From positions 682,001 to 746,000 of the forward strand of contig CADCXA010000037.1 of assembly GCA_902806565.1 (NCBI GenBank): a stretch of DNA of 64,000 nt, read 5' to 3'. How positions within the stretch are numbered: the first letter of the stretch is position 1; every line of letters starts with the position of its first letter. Made by a program: the position numbers and the translations under genes. A model generated the notes under the pieces. It did not search any database. It was not told the origin of the DNA and saw only the letters and a program-made list of their open reading frames with translations. The stretch comes from Hypoxylon rubiginosum. Lineage: Eukaryota; Ascomycota; Sordariomycetes; Xylariales; Hypoxylaceae. Shown in pieces: positions 33,281-45,450 of the stretch.

Positions 33281-35092
33281 CTAGTAAAGCACCCGTGTCA
33301 TGATGCGAGCTGTACGAGAAAAGGATTAGCAGGTACGTTCGTTATTGGTTACAAATCGAGACTTACAGCCTAGAGCCTCAAGCGAATCGTGGATCTCCTT
33401 GAGATCGCTTATCTGGACATCACTGACGTCCGCCATGAGATATGCAAACTGGATATGTCAGTTTATTAAGATCTCAAAGCCGCGAGGAACCAGAACACCT
33501 ACATCGCCACGGCTGTCACTGATCTGCTTATCGACGTTGTGGTTGCCAAGGATTTCGTTAACTGTGAGAGGTGTAAGTATCGAGATCGCGACTATGTTTA
33601 CTCTCTTTACATACCTTGTCGGAGAACACCTGGTATGTTATTGTGGATGTAGATGACCTACGACAGATTAGTGGTTATCATATATTAAGTTGACCGGAAA
33701 CTACTTACTCGTGCATGGTCGGGTTCCTCTAACGTCAATGAGCGCAGGTTGACCTCGGGCATATTGACGCTGCCCAAGGTGATGCCTTGGTTGATGTACC
33801 GGACCAGAGCATCGCTAACTAAGGGTGCATCGGTTTAGCTAGGAACACTGGTTGGAGCACGTTAGAATATTCATACCTTCGACACCTATTGCCCTCTGGG
33901 CCTCTTCGGTGCTACCGCCAATATGAGGCGTAAGGATGATGTTGTTCAGACTGCGAAGATCCTCTTCCCAGCCGTTCAGGCTGTTGTTGAAATAGTCACC
34001 GTTTGCGCGAGGCTCGCCAGGGTAGACATCCAATGCGGCTCCTGCAATCTTGCCAATGCGCATCGCATTGATCAAGGCGGGAATATCGACTACAGTTCCA
34101 CGGCTGGCATTGATAAGATACGAGCCATTCTTCATCTGCCCTAGCTGCTTAGCGGAAATCATATTCTTCGTCTCCGGCAATTCCGGGACGTGCAGAGTGA
34201 CGAAGTCGGCCTCGCTCAGAAAGTCCTCCAGCTTCGGGATTTGTCGAGCCGTACCCAACGCCATCAGACTTACGACGTCGTAGTATATGACGTTCATACC
34301 CATAGCTTCCGCTAGAACAGACAGCTGCGAGCCGATATGCCCATATCCGACGATTCCTTGGGTGTGACCAGCAATTAGACTTGGTACGGATAGGGGTTAG
34401 GCATTATAGCACAGCACATACCGAGGGTTTTGCCACGGATCTCCCAGCACTTGCTGCTCACCTTGTTCCAGGTGCCCCTATGCATCTCATTGGATCGATC
34501 ACCTAGCTGGCGGGCTAAGGTGATGATTTCTCCGATGACAAGCTCAGCCACGCTACGGGAGTTCGCAAAGGGCGAGTTGAAGACGGCAATGCCATGTTCG
34601 GCAGCATATTCCAAGTCTACCTGGTTGGTACCAATGCAGAAACAGCCGATTACCAGGAGGTTCTTGGCTTCACGGAGGACCTTTTCATTTAATTTGGTCT
34701 TTGACCGGATGCCGACGACATGGACGTCTCTGCAAAAATTTTCATGTTGATTAGAGCTGAGTAGATATTGCTAAACTCATAGCTAGAGGTGCTAAGACTT
34801 ACCGAATCTTCTCAATAAGCTGGTCCTCGGGCAAGGAGCTCGTGTGAAATTCGACCTGGTAACCCTGACCGGTCAAGATATCCCTACCGCTTTGGTTGAC
34901 ATTCTCAAGCAAGAGAATCTTTATGTCCTGGGTGTTGAAAGGCTTAAGCTGTTTTGGCTGTCCGCGCTGAGAGAACACCCCGCTAAAGCTGGATAGCGGG
35001 GAATGGAATGTGGCGGTTGGCGAAGCCGATACACCCAGGCTGTGGGAGTAATCGGCTTCGGGGGCCCTCAAGATGTCTTGTGCCTGTGTCAT
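33281..35092 (-). CDS. SER33: D-3-phosphoglycerate dehydrogenase (Ser3/Ser33 type)
   Basis: Eight exons (35092-34803, 34729-34422, 34356-33877, 33818-33709, 33657-33615, 33561-33503, 33448-33367, 33309-33281) encode 466 residues. After a ~55-residue leader comes the substrate domain (IKILLLENVNQSGRDIL, VVGIRSKTKL). The NAD domain has GIVGYGHIGSQL. Catalytic His is in LTPHIGGSTEEAQ and the Glu region is ALDVYPGEP. The C-terminal ACT domain (ARVIYIHNNIPGVLRQV) is spread over five small exons and ends in the typical TRVLY. The enzyme starts serine synthesis from 3-phosphoglycerate; the ACT domain senses serine. Each short exon keeps phase and conserved text, so the model is firm. Serine supply links it loosely to the seryl-tRNA synthetase nearby. 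Confidence 0.95.
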
Positions 35093-36603
35093 ACTTTCAC
35101 AACTGGCCCGTGTGAAACTTTGGATAATATAGTCGTATATTCGTATGTTCGTATGTTCGTATAGTCGTGGAGAATTTGAGAGAGATGGCTAGTTACTTAC
35201 ATATAGCTAGAAGCCAGAAGCGTGTGGGCGTTGACTCAGACTCAGACGCAGACGGGAAAACTTTTGTATCTTTTTGAAATTTGTGGTTTTTCCACGGACC
35301 GATGTTTCTACAATCTGTTTAGCTGCGAGAGCCAGAGCTTGTGCTTGTTACGTGCTTGGCTGCGTATTATGTTATGTTTATTTTATGGTTATGGTTAGCG
35401 CATTGAACATGTTCGCTAATGTTCGCTATGCCAATCATCCCCCGTCCATGTCAGCCGATCGCTTCTCCCTAAACAAGTCAGGAGACCCAGAAGCGGGAGC
35501 GACAATGCTTTTTCATTCGAGGGCCGGGTCAGAGACCGGGGAGAAAGGTCTTCATTAAGTAGATCCCGTCATCGGACGTCACTAGTAACATATTACCTGC
35601 CTACCAACTACCTCCTTGCACACTAACCAGCCCTGAGTCACGGCCAGGTATATTAACGACGCCAAACTCGGGGTAGCCATACAGCCATACTGATGACCTT
35701 TTCCAATTCAATGACATAGATACTTTCAGGAATTTACTTTCTAGCAGCAATAGAGAAGGAGAATAAGCTATCAAATTATAATAAACCTCTAAAATAATCA
35801 TGATGTGTTAGCCTACCTATGTACCTAGGTAGATAGATATATTATAACAGACTATAGCTGTATACCATTGAATGGTAAGTCTTAGCTGATTTGATATATA
35901 AACCGAAGGAGAAAAACCAGCACAAATCGCAAAATCTCGAAAGGACCTAATTACATCCCTAGGAGGGTAGGCAGCAAATAGAATAGACGATCAGGGATAG
36001 CTCTCTATACATTTCACTTTAAAAAGCACATACGAGTGTACAATTAGTTTGGGAGTCACTTGAGGATTGCAATTCAGGTCCAAATGTGCAGCATGCAATG
36101 TACATATATGCAAAGACGCAGACTTCCGTCAACTTTGTAGGATTCTCCGTCCGAATGCATTACTGACGGGCCAGCAAATTTCCTCCATCCTTTCCTTGCT
36201 AGCCTTTCATGAAGCCTGCTCTTTAGGTCCCTCCAGTGCCTCTGTCGGCAATATGCTGCCACCTTTCCAGCCAAACCAACTACTCCGGTCCAGCCATATG
36301 CTGGGAGGGAAATCAACGACAAGAATTACCAATCAACAGAATGAGATTCCGAAAGCAGCCTAGTACCTAATGGGAGTGGCCAGTCTATTTTTTTCACCTG
36401 AATTCGCACACTATTGGTGTACGATCTCTGGAAGGCTCTGTAGTGCGTCGACAAATTTGCAGTATTAAATCTGTCCTGATCCGATGGATAGAACAAATGA
36501 AAGAGAGGTTGGGTATGGGATGAGACCGTCAACCCCCTCTCCCTCTAAGTAGGGGTCAGTGCCGTGAATTAGGTCGGAAGCGTGGGTAAGAGAGCGGCAA
36601 GAT
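35093..36603. other. Intergenic region between SER33 and NAP1
   Basis: SER33 promoter followed by the NAP1 3' flank. TACCTAGGTAGATAGATA lies near 35821-35838. An 82-codon minus-strand frame (36074-36322) resembles no family I know and is not called. Confidence 0.4.
35131..35167. repeat. TCGTATRTT short tandem repeat in the SER33 leader/promoter
   Basis: About four 8-9 nt units of TCGTATATT/TCGTATGT begin some 40 nt upstream of the SER33 start codon. They are probably in the 5' leader. Confidence 0.7.
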
Positions 36604-38091
36604 TTAGCTTTGCTTGCATTCTTGCGCTTCCTGCTTCGGCTTCGCACCGTCATCCTAGATTGAGGGTCAGTCCGGTCTGTCAACAGCTACTTCGCAAGGA
36701 TGGGTAAACCAACATCGTCATCAGACTCCTCCTCTTCGTCGTCATCACGATCCTCGCTAAGGTCATCGTCATCCTCGTCATCATCTTCGTCGAATTGCTC
36801 ATCCTCAAGGTCGTCGAGTTCCTCAAAGGCCAAAGCCTCACCCGTAAACCAGTCGATCGCACGAGGGATCAACTTCTCCTTGATGTCCTCACCAAGCTGG
36901 TAGTCTAGCTCCAGACGCTCCTCGATATCCGAGGCGGCATCGTCATCGTCGTCGGTGGGGGCCTTGGGAGGCGAAAAGAAGTTGAAGAACGACTCAGTCG
37001 GGACCGTCTTCTTGACGATGCGAGTTTGCTTGGTGTCTAAGTAGACTGGTTAGTAAGTGGGTTTGCGGAAATCCATGTTAAGGTTACTCACTCTTGTTGC
37101 GCTGCTTCTTGCTCTCAACGCGAACGGTGAGATCTTGGCCTTCCTTCCAGTCGATCTTGTCGCCCTCGGCGTGGTCATAGATGAAGTCTCCACCATAACC
37201 GCTCTCGTTCTGGTAGAAGTACGTCTTGGTGATAGTCTTGTTGGTGAAGAAAGTGTTCTCGGTGAACTCGAAGATCAAGCGGAATCCAGGCTTGTCAAGG
37301 TACTCCATTCGAATGTCAGTCAGGTAGCGGAGGGCGGCCTCATCGCGGTCGGTAATCATCTCGGCGAGCGAGATCTGGTTCTTCATGGCAGATAGCCAGA
37401 ACTCAGGAATACCCTTGACGAGTTCAGATGTCTCAGTGGCTGGCTTATCCGACTTCTCCGCCTTGTCTTCCTCGTCTTCCTCGTTATCTTCCTCACCAGC
37501 CTTGATCTGGTCTTCAGTGGGCTCCTCCTTGCCGTTGATAATGGAAGCGCGCTGCTCATAGAGGGGAGTGAACTTGGCGAAGTACTTCTTCTCCAGTTGG
37601 AGAACTTCCTCCTGGAACTCAGCCTCAAGCTTCGAGTGGTCCTTCTGAATACCCTTCAGGCCGGCAACGCGGCGACGAACATTGGCGGGAAGAGACTCGA
37701 TGTAACCGGAAGATCGACCGACCAATGAGCCGAGTCGGCCTTGGATCATCTGCACCAGCTTGGGGTTCTGGGCGAAGATAGACGCAGCAGCAGCGCGATC
37801 GAGATCCTCTACAAAGAGAGTGAAGTCAGCAATGTTGGGCCTGAAGAAGTAATGCACATATACTACGGGTGATGAATCAACTTACCCTCCTTGATACTAG
37901 CGACGCCCGGCTGTTGGGCGTGGGAAGAGATCGGGGCATTGCTGGCAGGGGTGTTCTGCGGAGTACTGCAGCAAAGACATTAAATGTTAGTATCTCAAAA
38001 AAGCATAAAGCATATCGGAGAGGGTGATGTCGATGATAGCTACATACGGTGCAGTCACGTCGACACGGCGATTCTTGATAGGTTCGGCCAT
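36604..38091 (-). CDS. NAP1: Nucleosome assembly protein 1 (histone chaperone)
   Basis: Five exons (38091-38048, 37965-37886, 37808-37092, 37036-36714, 36654-36604) give 404 residues. The NAP fold begins near residue 42. A long helix ([20 protein letters not shown] region) is followed by [12 protein letters not shown], then [15 protein letters not shown] and [11 protein letters not shown]. The tail is a long Asp/Glu tract. The last exon is inferred: a GTTGGT donor after the acidic run joins to [16 protein letters not shown]. That ends in the farnesylation-type box CKQS known from yeast Nap1. If the intron is kept, the protein instead ends at GLPILAK (stop at 36687-36689). Nap1 carries H2A-H2B and shuttles between cytoplasm and nucleus. 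Confidence 0.93.
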
Positions 38092-40078
38092 TGTTAATGA
38101 TTCCGTCGCAGGAATTACTGATTACGGTAGATTTGGCGATGGATGTGTTGATGTCCAACCGAAGAATCGGAAGTCGGCGGCGAAAAAAGAAGGGTAAAGA
38201 AAATCGCAGGTAGCGATTAGAGGGTGAGGTCAGGTATAAAGTTGACGCCGAAGTGATAGGCCGCTAACTGAATGGGCTCGCAGGCTGTGGTTATGGCCGC
38301 GGCGGATGGGTAGGGATGGGGATGGGATTGATGGAGATGGAATAGAAAGGGTTGAACGTTAATCGTGTTCAACTTTGGGAGTAGAAGGTAGAAGATAGAA
38401 GAAAAGTTGCAGTGGTGAAGTAGTTTTGGTTTTTTGGTTTAACGGCGATGGGGAATTTGATCAGAGAGCAAGAAGACTGGTCTGGTCTGGTGGGAGAGGC
38501 GAAGTGGGGGAAAGGCGCAACCCTGTCCGTGTTTTTTTTCCCCTCCAAAGACTTGAAGAGGGTCCAAAGCGTCCAAAGCAGCCAAAGGCAGAAGAGGGTC
38601 TGAGAAAAAAATAGAAGTTGTTGGGTCGTCGTTCCTTAAGCAACCTAGAATAAATTTTTATTCTTAATTGGTTTTTTTTTCTACCCTCTTCTTTTTCTTC
38701 AGTTAAAACCCGGAACGTGCACTGGAACGTGCACTGCCTACAATTCACTTTGACCTACCTGCCTACCTACCTCATACATAGGTACATTAAAAGGCAGATA
38801 ACATCCGGCGTCTTAGGTAGCACACTTAATATGCGTTTCTTTACCTAAAGGTCTTAGTACTCTAGTACTTTGAGGTTCTACCTGTTTTTAACACGATATG
38901 CTTAGACATGCCCAGCCATGAGAACGGAGACCATGTATAGTAAATCGAATGTGGCTGCAAAGTACACTAGGACAGTCTCGAATCCTCAGATCCTGCGATC
39001 GTCTTTGGGCGTTTCAATGTACAGTACATACCAGTCTAGGTACCTAACGTAGGCAGGAAAACCCGACGGGAAGCGGTGTAGATCACCTAGCTTAAGAATT
39101 CTAAACCTTCCATAGGTACCTAACAGGTACCTAACCTACCTAATGTACCTGTACATCAAACTTACATGTACTGCTATTCATGCCGAATTCCTTGACAATA
39201 TCCATACATGTATGTACTCTGTTCTCGCGGTGACGGTGATTTCCAAGGGGTTTCTAAAGAATGTCAAATCAAAAGACATGCATGACATGCATTGGAAATA
39301 CAGGATATCCTCTACACTACGCCGTTGGTAATTAGCCACGTCAACTTACGTAGGTAGTGTCAGGTATGCCGCATGCACGAATGTACCTAAGACAATGTAG
39401 GTACAGACAGGAGTCGTCGTACCTTGGTGGCGTACTGCCTTGTACTAGACTCTTCTTTTTTTTCTTTCCATCTTTTCGCTTTACCGATTTAGGCAATACG
39501 AGCACTTGAAGTTTGCATGCGTTTAGAACTTTAGAACTTTAGCGTCTCAATTGTTATTGTTATCTTTTGCTCATCGACCTTATCCTTATCATTATCCCTA
39601 TCGCCGTGCTTATCTCTAAGCTCACGGTGGATCCTTTTCAAGCTTCGTAAATAAATGTCCACATACAAATTGTTCTAGTTTTGCTACGCTATCTTTATAA
39701 TTCTACTCAACCTGACTGCTGAAACACTCGAGCTGGAGCAAGCAGATTCACTTCCCTACTAAGGCGCACTTAAAGCTAATGCCCTGTTTAGATAGACAGA
39801 GCTTCATTAACCCGAGAGAGAGATCTGTTGCATTCTAATATTCCCGTAGACTATCCAGGATGTATCCTAGTATTCGAATCTCTTCTCGACCAGCTCGATA
39901 GTCGCCGATAGTCGCAGCTACGAGGCCGTATGCCCACTGCCTCCCGAAATTCGGCTTTTATATACGTGTAGATACATTGATATCATAGGTCTGCATATGC
40001 CTCAGTTCCATCCCCGGATGAAGAGAAAGATATATATGTGGCGGGGCAGTTCTTGTTGTGTTTAAGAGTATTGGCGCC
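38092..40078. other. Divergent intergenic region between NAP1 and the P5B ATPase gene
   Basis: Nearly 2 kb without a gene. The NAP1-proximal 600 bp are purine-rich on the plus strand, which is the NAP1 leader. From 38751 to 39152 there are many copies of ACCTACC, CATAGGTAC and GGTACCTAAC. A pyrimidine tract lies near 39450. Confidence 0.45.
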
Positions 40079-43000
40079 ATGGAGGGGCATAACGATGATG
40101 TGCGACCTGGCCGCAATGGTCCGGCAGCTATGTACGGGCTCAACTCTAACCAGAGCAGCTCGAGTGTATTCGAGGACGTGGAGATGGCCCAAGACGAGGT
40201 AGGTAACCTCTGGTAGCCACCGTTAGCTTGATTCACCAATTCTAAACTTGAACCATCTTATAGTTATACTCCGGACCTATGGCTGAAAGCTTACCTACGA
40301 GTCTTTCCGCCTTCTCACATCGCCGCCAGCGTGCAGACTCGACAGCCAGTTTTGCCTACTACACCGAGGAGGAGAACGATCTGGAGCGCCGAATCATATA
40401 TGACGAAGACGGGTCCATGTCGTTCGAAATTGATGAGACTCCGTTTGATCACGAGGAGGAGGATGAAGAAGGGAGCTCGGAACTTGAACTCGAGAATGGC
40501 AATTCATACGATGATTACGCTATGCGCAGGAGATCTTCGATACAGTCGAGAACGTCAGTTCATGCTAGACTTCTTCGAACAGACAGCGGCGTAACGGATG
40601 CGAGTGGCCGTGGTCACAGTCGAGTCAGTCAGAAATTGCATATGGTTAACGAGGATCTCACCATTGTGATAGCTGGCTTTCGTACAAGCAGGCTTGGTTA
40701 CGCTGCGTACATTTTCATTTGTGTCGCGACGCTAGGACTCGCGTATCTGCTATTACGATGGCTTCCGCGATGGCAAGTCAAGCTGATTGGAGAGCCGTGT
40801 CCGCTCCATGACTGCCAATGGGCCGTGCTCGAGGTTAGTTGCTTCGCTTGGACGCTTGTATACTATGTGGTACGTTGTATTGACCATACTATAGAATCAA
40901 TGGGGCGAAATGGCTATTCTCAACGTGCATGCCCAACGGTATAACCGACCGCTTTCTACTGTATTTGGGGCCCCGGAGAAGATATTCGCGCAACTACTAG
41001 AAGACGATGCTGATCCGTTGCTACCTGAGCTTCGGGTCCTTAACTACCGCTACATGCGCTTCTTTTACCATCCCCTAAAGGGCAAATTCGTAATCTGCAG
41101 CGGGTGGAAGGACCCCTCCTGGATCCATGTTCGAGCGCTTCGTGCCGGCATCGACGGCGACGAGAAAGACTACAGGGAAAGCGTCTTTGGGCCAAACCTC
41201 ATTGATATTGAGCAGAAGTCCATTCCGCAGCTACTAGTAGACGAAGTAGGTTGTTATCGATGACATATTGCCATATAACTAATAAGTCATAGGTTTTCCA
41301 TCCCTTTTACGTTTTTCAAATAGCGAGTTTGATTCTCTGGTCCGTGGATGAGTACTACTACTATGCTGTTTGCATTTTCGTCATGTCGGCAGGTAGTATA
41401 ATAGCGACCTTGGTAGAAACACGTGCTGTCAGTATTTTCATTCTCAAATGAGGCATACCATACTAATGTGTAGTAGACTATGCGACGTCTTCGCGACATC
41501 TCTCGCTTTGAATGTGACGTTCGAGTCCTCCGCAATGGCTTCTGTAAGTGCAATATTACTTCAGTGGTCTTGGCATGTTGCTGATGAATATTTTAAGGGG
41601 CCAATGTCCCGTCGAGCGATCTAGTGCCTGGCGATGTCTATGAAATCAGTGATCCCAGTCTTACACAATTTCCAAGCGACAGCCTGCTCCTGAGCGGAGA
41701 CTGCATTGTCAATGAGAGTATGCTCACGGGCGAATCTGTTCCGGTCTCCAAGATTCCAGCCACTGACGAGACGCTCCAAATCATGAATCTTTCTGCTTCT
41801 ACTATTTCACACGACGCTGCTCGCCATTTTCTCTTTTCCGGTACGAAGATTATCAGAGCGAGGCGACCCCAAGACAACAATAGAGACGATGAGGGCGTCG
41901 CGCTTGCTATGGTGGTGAGGACCGGGTTCAACACGACCAAAGGTTCTCTCGTCCGTTCGATGCTGTTCCCTAAGCCGTCTGGGTTCAAATTCTATCGCGA
42001 TTCTTTCCGATACATCTCTGTGATGGGGTGCATCGCGTTGCTCGGTTTCGTTGTGTCCTTCATCAACTTCATTCGCCTAGGACTTGCCTGGCATTTGATA
42101 GTTGTCAGAGCTCTAGATCTGATCACGATTGTTGTTCCACCAGCTCTTCCGGCTACACTTACTATAGGAACAAATTTTGCTTTAAGTCGTCTTAGGAAAA
42201 AGCAAATATTTTGCATCAGCCCACAGAGGGTCAATGTGGGCGGGAAGCTGGATATAATGTGTTTTGATAAGACGGGAACTCTTACGGAAGATGGGTTGGA
42301 TATCCTTGGCGTACGACTGGTGTCTCGATCAACTAACCAATTTGACGAAGTTGTCTCCAAGGCATCGGATCTGGTTCCCCATTCGAGTTTAGACGCTGGA
42401 CCTGGAGACAAATACGACACAAACCGTGCTGCTCTGTTCACAATGGCCACTTGTCACTCACTCCGTTCCGTCGACGGCGAACTCGTTGGCGATCCGCTGG
42501 AAGTCAAAATGTTTGAGTTCACAGGTTGGACGTTTGAAGAGGGTAACCAAGGCAACACTGATCAGGAAGAAGATGAGCAAGGTGGTCTATCTCCCTCGGT
42601 CGCCCGTCCCCCTCCCACCCCCCTATACGATACAGATGCATATGGAAATTCCCAGGGGCAAAATGTGAGTTCAATGACTAAACGGCCTCGCAAATTCTTC
42701 TAGTGTTGTTCTGACACTGTTCCAGGTACCCATTGAACTGGGAATATTGAGGTCCTTCGAATTCGTCTCGCAGCTACGGAGGGCCAGTGTAATCATACGG
42801 GCTTTCGGTCAGCAAAGTGGAGACATATATGTCAAGGGGGCGCCTGAATGCATGCGAGACATATGTCGACCCGAGAGCTGTAAGTCCTCTTATCCCTCTA
42901 GCTACCTACTCATTCTAACAATTCTAGTCCCGGGCGACTACGACGAGCTCCTATCCTATTATACTCATAAAGGATACCGAGTCATAGCATGTGCCACTAA

Positions 43001-45036
43001 ACACATGAAGAAACTATCATGGGTGAAGTCTCAAAAGATGAAGCGTGAGGAAGTTGAGAGAGATCTCGATTTCCTTGGCTTTATTATCTTCGAGAACAAG
43101 CTGAAGCCAACGACGGCCGCTGTGCTCAAGGAGCTCACCCAGGCGAACATAAACTCAGTTATGGTCACGGGCGATAACATCTTGACAGCCATCAGTGTAG
43201 CAAGAAATTGTGGTCTCATTGACAAGAATGCACATTGTTTTGTGCCCCATTTTGCTGAAGGTGAGTAGGCATGGCTGATTTCTTTATTCACATTTCATAC
43301 CACTAGGTGGAAACCATCGCGTTACATCCTATCTAGTAACGAGTCGTGATCAATTTGACATATAAACTGTATACACCTGCTAACACCTTGACTATAGGCA
43401 ACGCTCGCGATCCCAATGCCCGATTGCAATGGGAGAGTACAGACGATGCAGCTTTTCAGCTGGACTATCGAACTCTACTCGTAAGTCTCATTGAGTCAAC
43501 TTCAACGTAACTAAGTCGACTAACGCCGCCGCAGCCACTACCAGCTCCTGTAGGACGTGATGCTTCATTGCCATACGATATCGTAAACCTCAGAAACTAT
43601 TCTCTTGCAGTAAGCGGAGATGTTTTCCGCTGGATAGTTGATTTCGCTCCGAACGAAGTTATGCAGAGGGTGAGTACCCCTATAATGGTCTGAGACTAGC
43701 GGCCTCTACATATGGATTTTCCGGCTGGATAGGATCTTACCCGATGGTCCGTTATTTTTGAGAAAGCTAACAGCATTTTAGATGCTTGTCCGAGGAAGAG
43801 TCTTTGCACGGATGTCCCCAGACGAAAAACATGAACTTGTCGAGAAACTTCAAAGCATTGGCTACTGCTGTGGATTTTGCGGAGACGGGGCGAATGATTG
43901 CGGTGCCCTCAAAGCTGCGGACGTCGGGATTTCACTCTCTGAAGCGGAAGCATCCGTCGCAGCTCCATTTACGTCGAGGGTATTTGATATTCGATGTGTA
44001 CCCGACGTGATCAGGTATGTTGAACTTGGCTATGTGAATATGTCACAGCACTAACCCTATGTTAGGGAGGGTCGGGCTGCTCTGGTCACCAGCTTCAGCT
44101 GCTTCAAATATATGAGTCTCTACTCCGCTATACAGTTTACGTCTGTTAGCTTTCTCTATGCTTCCGCCTCGAATTTAGGCGACTTTCAGGTAAGAACCTC
44201 ATCCCGATCTTTGATGCTGGTACTAATGGAGAATTTCTAGTTCCTACTCATTGATGTCCTCATCATATTGCCAATTGCTATCTTCAGTAAGATAAACAAG
44301 AACCGTAGTATGAACAAAGGCGCTGACATGTGTAATAGTGGGCTGGTCTGGGCCATACCCTGTCCTAAGCAAAAAGCGACCGACTGCGAATCTGGTGTCT
44401 AGAAAGGTTCTTACGCCCTTGCTAGGCCAGATAGCTATTTGCATATTCATACAGGCTGCCGCGTGGCTTATGGTACGCGAGCAAAGCTGGTAAGTTCTTC
44501 TGTTGAATATATCATTTCCAGCATTCTCACGCGTGTATGTAGGTATATACCGCCTCAACTAAACTCGGATAAGTCTAACCCTAAGAATTCGGAAAACACG
44601 GCTTTGTTTCTCGTGTCGTGTTTCGAGTACGTTTTCATAGGCGTGGTCCTAAGCGCCGGGAAGCCTTTCCGGCAGCCTATGAATCAAAATTGTAAGTTCT
44701 CGGATTATTTTACGTGTCTAGGGGCACTGCTAATACGTGTGTGTCTACGTAGGGCCATTCGTGATTACCATTCTCGCGGCACTAGCACTCAACCTATACA
44801 TGGTCTTCGTGCCGGCGCACGGCTTCAGGAAGTTCATGCAGCTGACGAATATCAGCTCGTCCTTCAAGGTCACCCTCCTGGTGCTTGGCGTGACGTATCT
44901 GGTCGTTGCGTGGATCGGCGAGAACTACGTCTTCCAGAAGCTAGCCCGGGGACTTGGTCAAGCGAAGCTGGCCATCACGAAGCAGCCGAAGAAGCGGAAG
45001 GAATACAAGGTCATCCTGGAGCGGATGAAAATATGA
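40079..45036 (+). CDS. P5B-type P-ATPase (Ypk9/ATP13A2 family)
   Basis: Sixteen exons: 40079-40198, 40264-40833, 40895-41245, 41293-41427, 41477-41543, 41598-42664, 42726-42879, 42928-43260, 43398-43480, 43535-43669, 43782-44014, 44066-44189, 44241-44286, 44339-44489, 44543-44691, 44753-45036. They give 1333 residues. A long acidic cytosolic N-terminus precedes the P5-ATPase domain. The actuator loop has [10 protein letters not shown]. The membrane motif [11 protein letters not shown] is the P5B form, unlike PPELPME of Spf1. The phosphorylation site is [11 protein letters not shown], and the hinge [20 protein letters not shown] is typical of P5. Relatives are vacuolar or endolysosomal and export polyamines from the lumen; metal tolerance is a known phenotype. 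The intron 42880-42927 is 48 nt, a multiple of three without a stop, so it can be missed by gene finders. Confidence 0.93.
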
Positions 45037-45450
45037 TACGGTATGATAGATCGACTCAGTTCCGTTGGGGACCGGGTTACAAGAAAGAGTTACGGGAATT
45101 CGAAAGGCTGGAATTGTTGGAAGCATAGCCATCATAGCGTCTGAAAATTGCTTGCTATTCACCCTTGTATATATCCAGATATAACCTTTGTAGAGATGAG
45201 AAATGATCAAATCAAGCGCATAAACAACATCAGGTAGATGATAGATAATCTGGTGTGGTACTTTTACTGCTGTGTACTTTCTTTCGTCCTATATAAAAAA
45301 TGGCATACGTTTGTCACTTATTGAGAATAGGAGCTGTAGAAGAACTTAGGTAAACGAAGAGTCGAAATAGGGTATCTATTCCAGAGCGGGATCTGATTTT
45401 TTATAAGTCTCTCCCATGTTTTTTTTACAGGTCTAATATGTTCTGTTCCT
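45037..45450. other. Convergent 3' region between P5B ATPase and RRP9
   Basis: A 414-bp A/T-rich stretch between the two stop codons, with TATATAAAAAA near 45290. No gene seen. Confidence 0.5.

Noticed and set aside
36074..36322. 82-codon minus-strand frame between SER33 and NAP1
   Set aside because: No recognisable domain and no supporting signals. It probably arises by chance.
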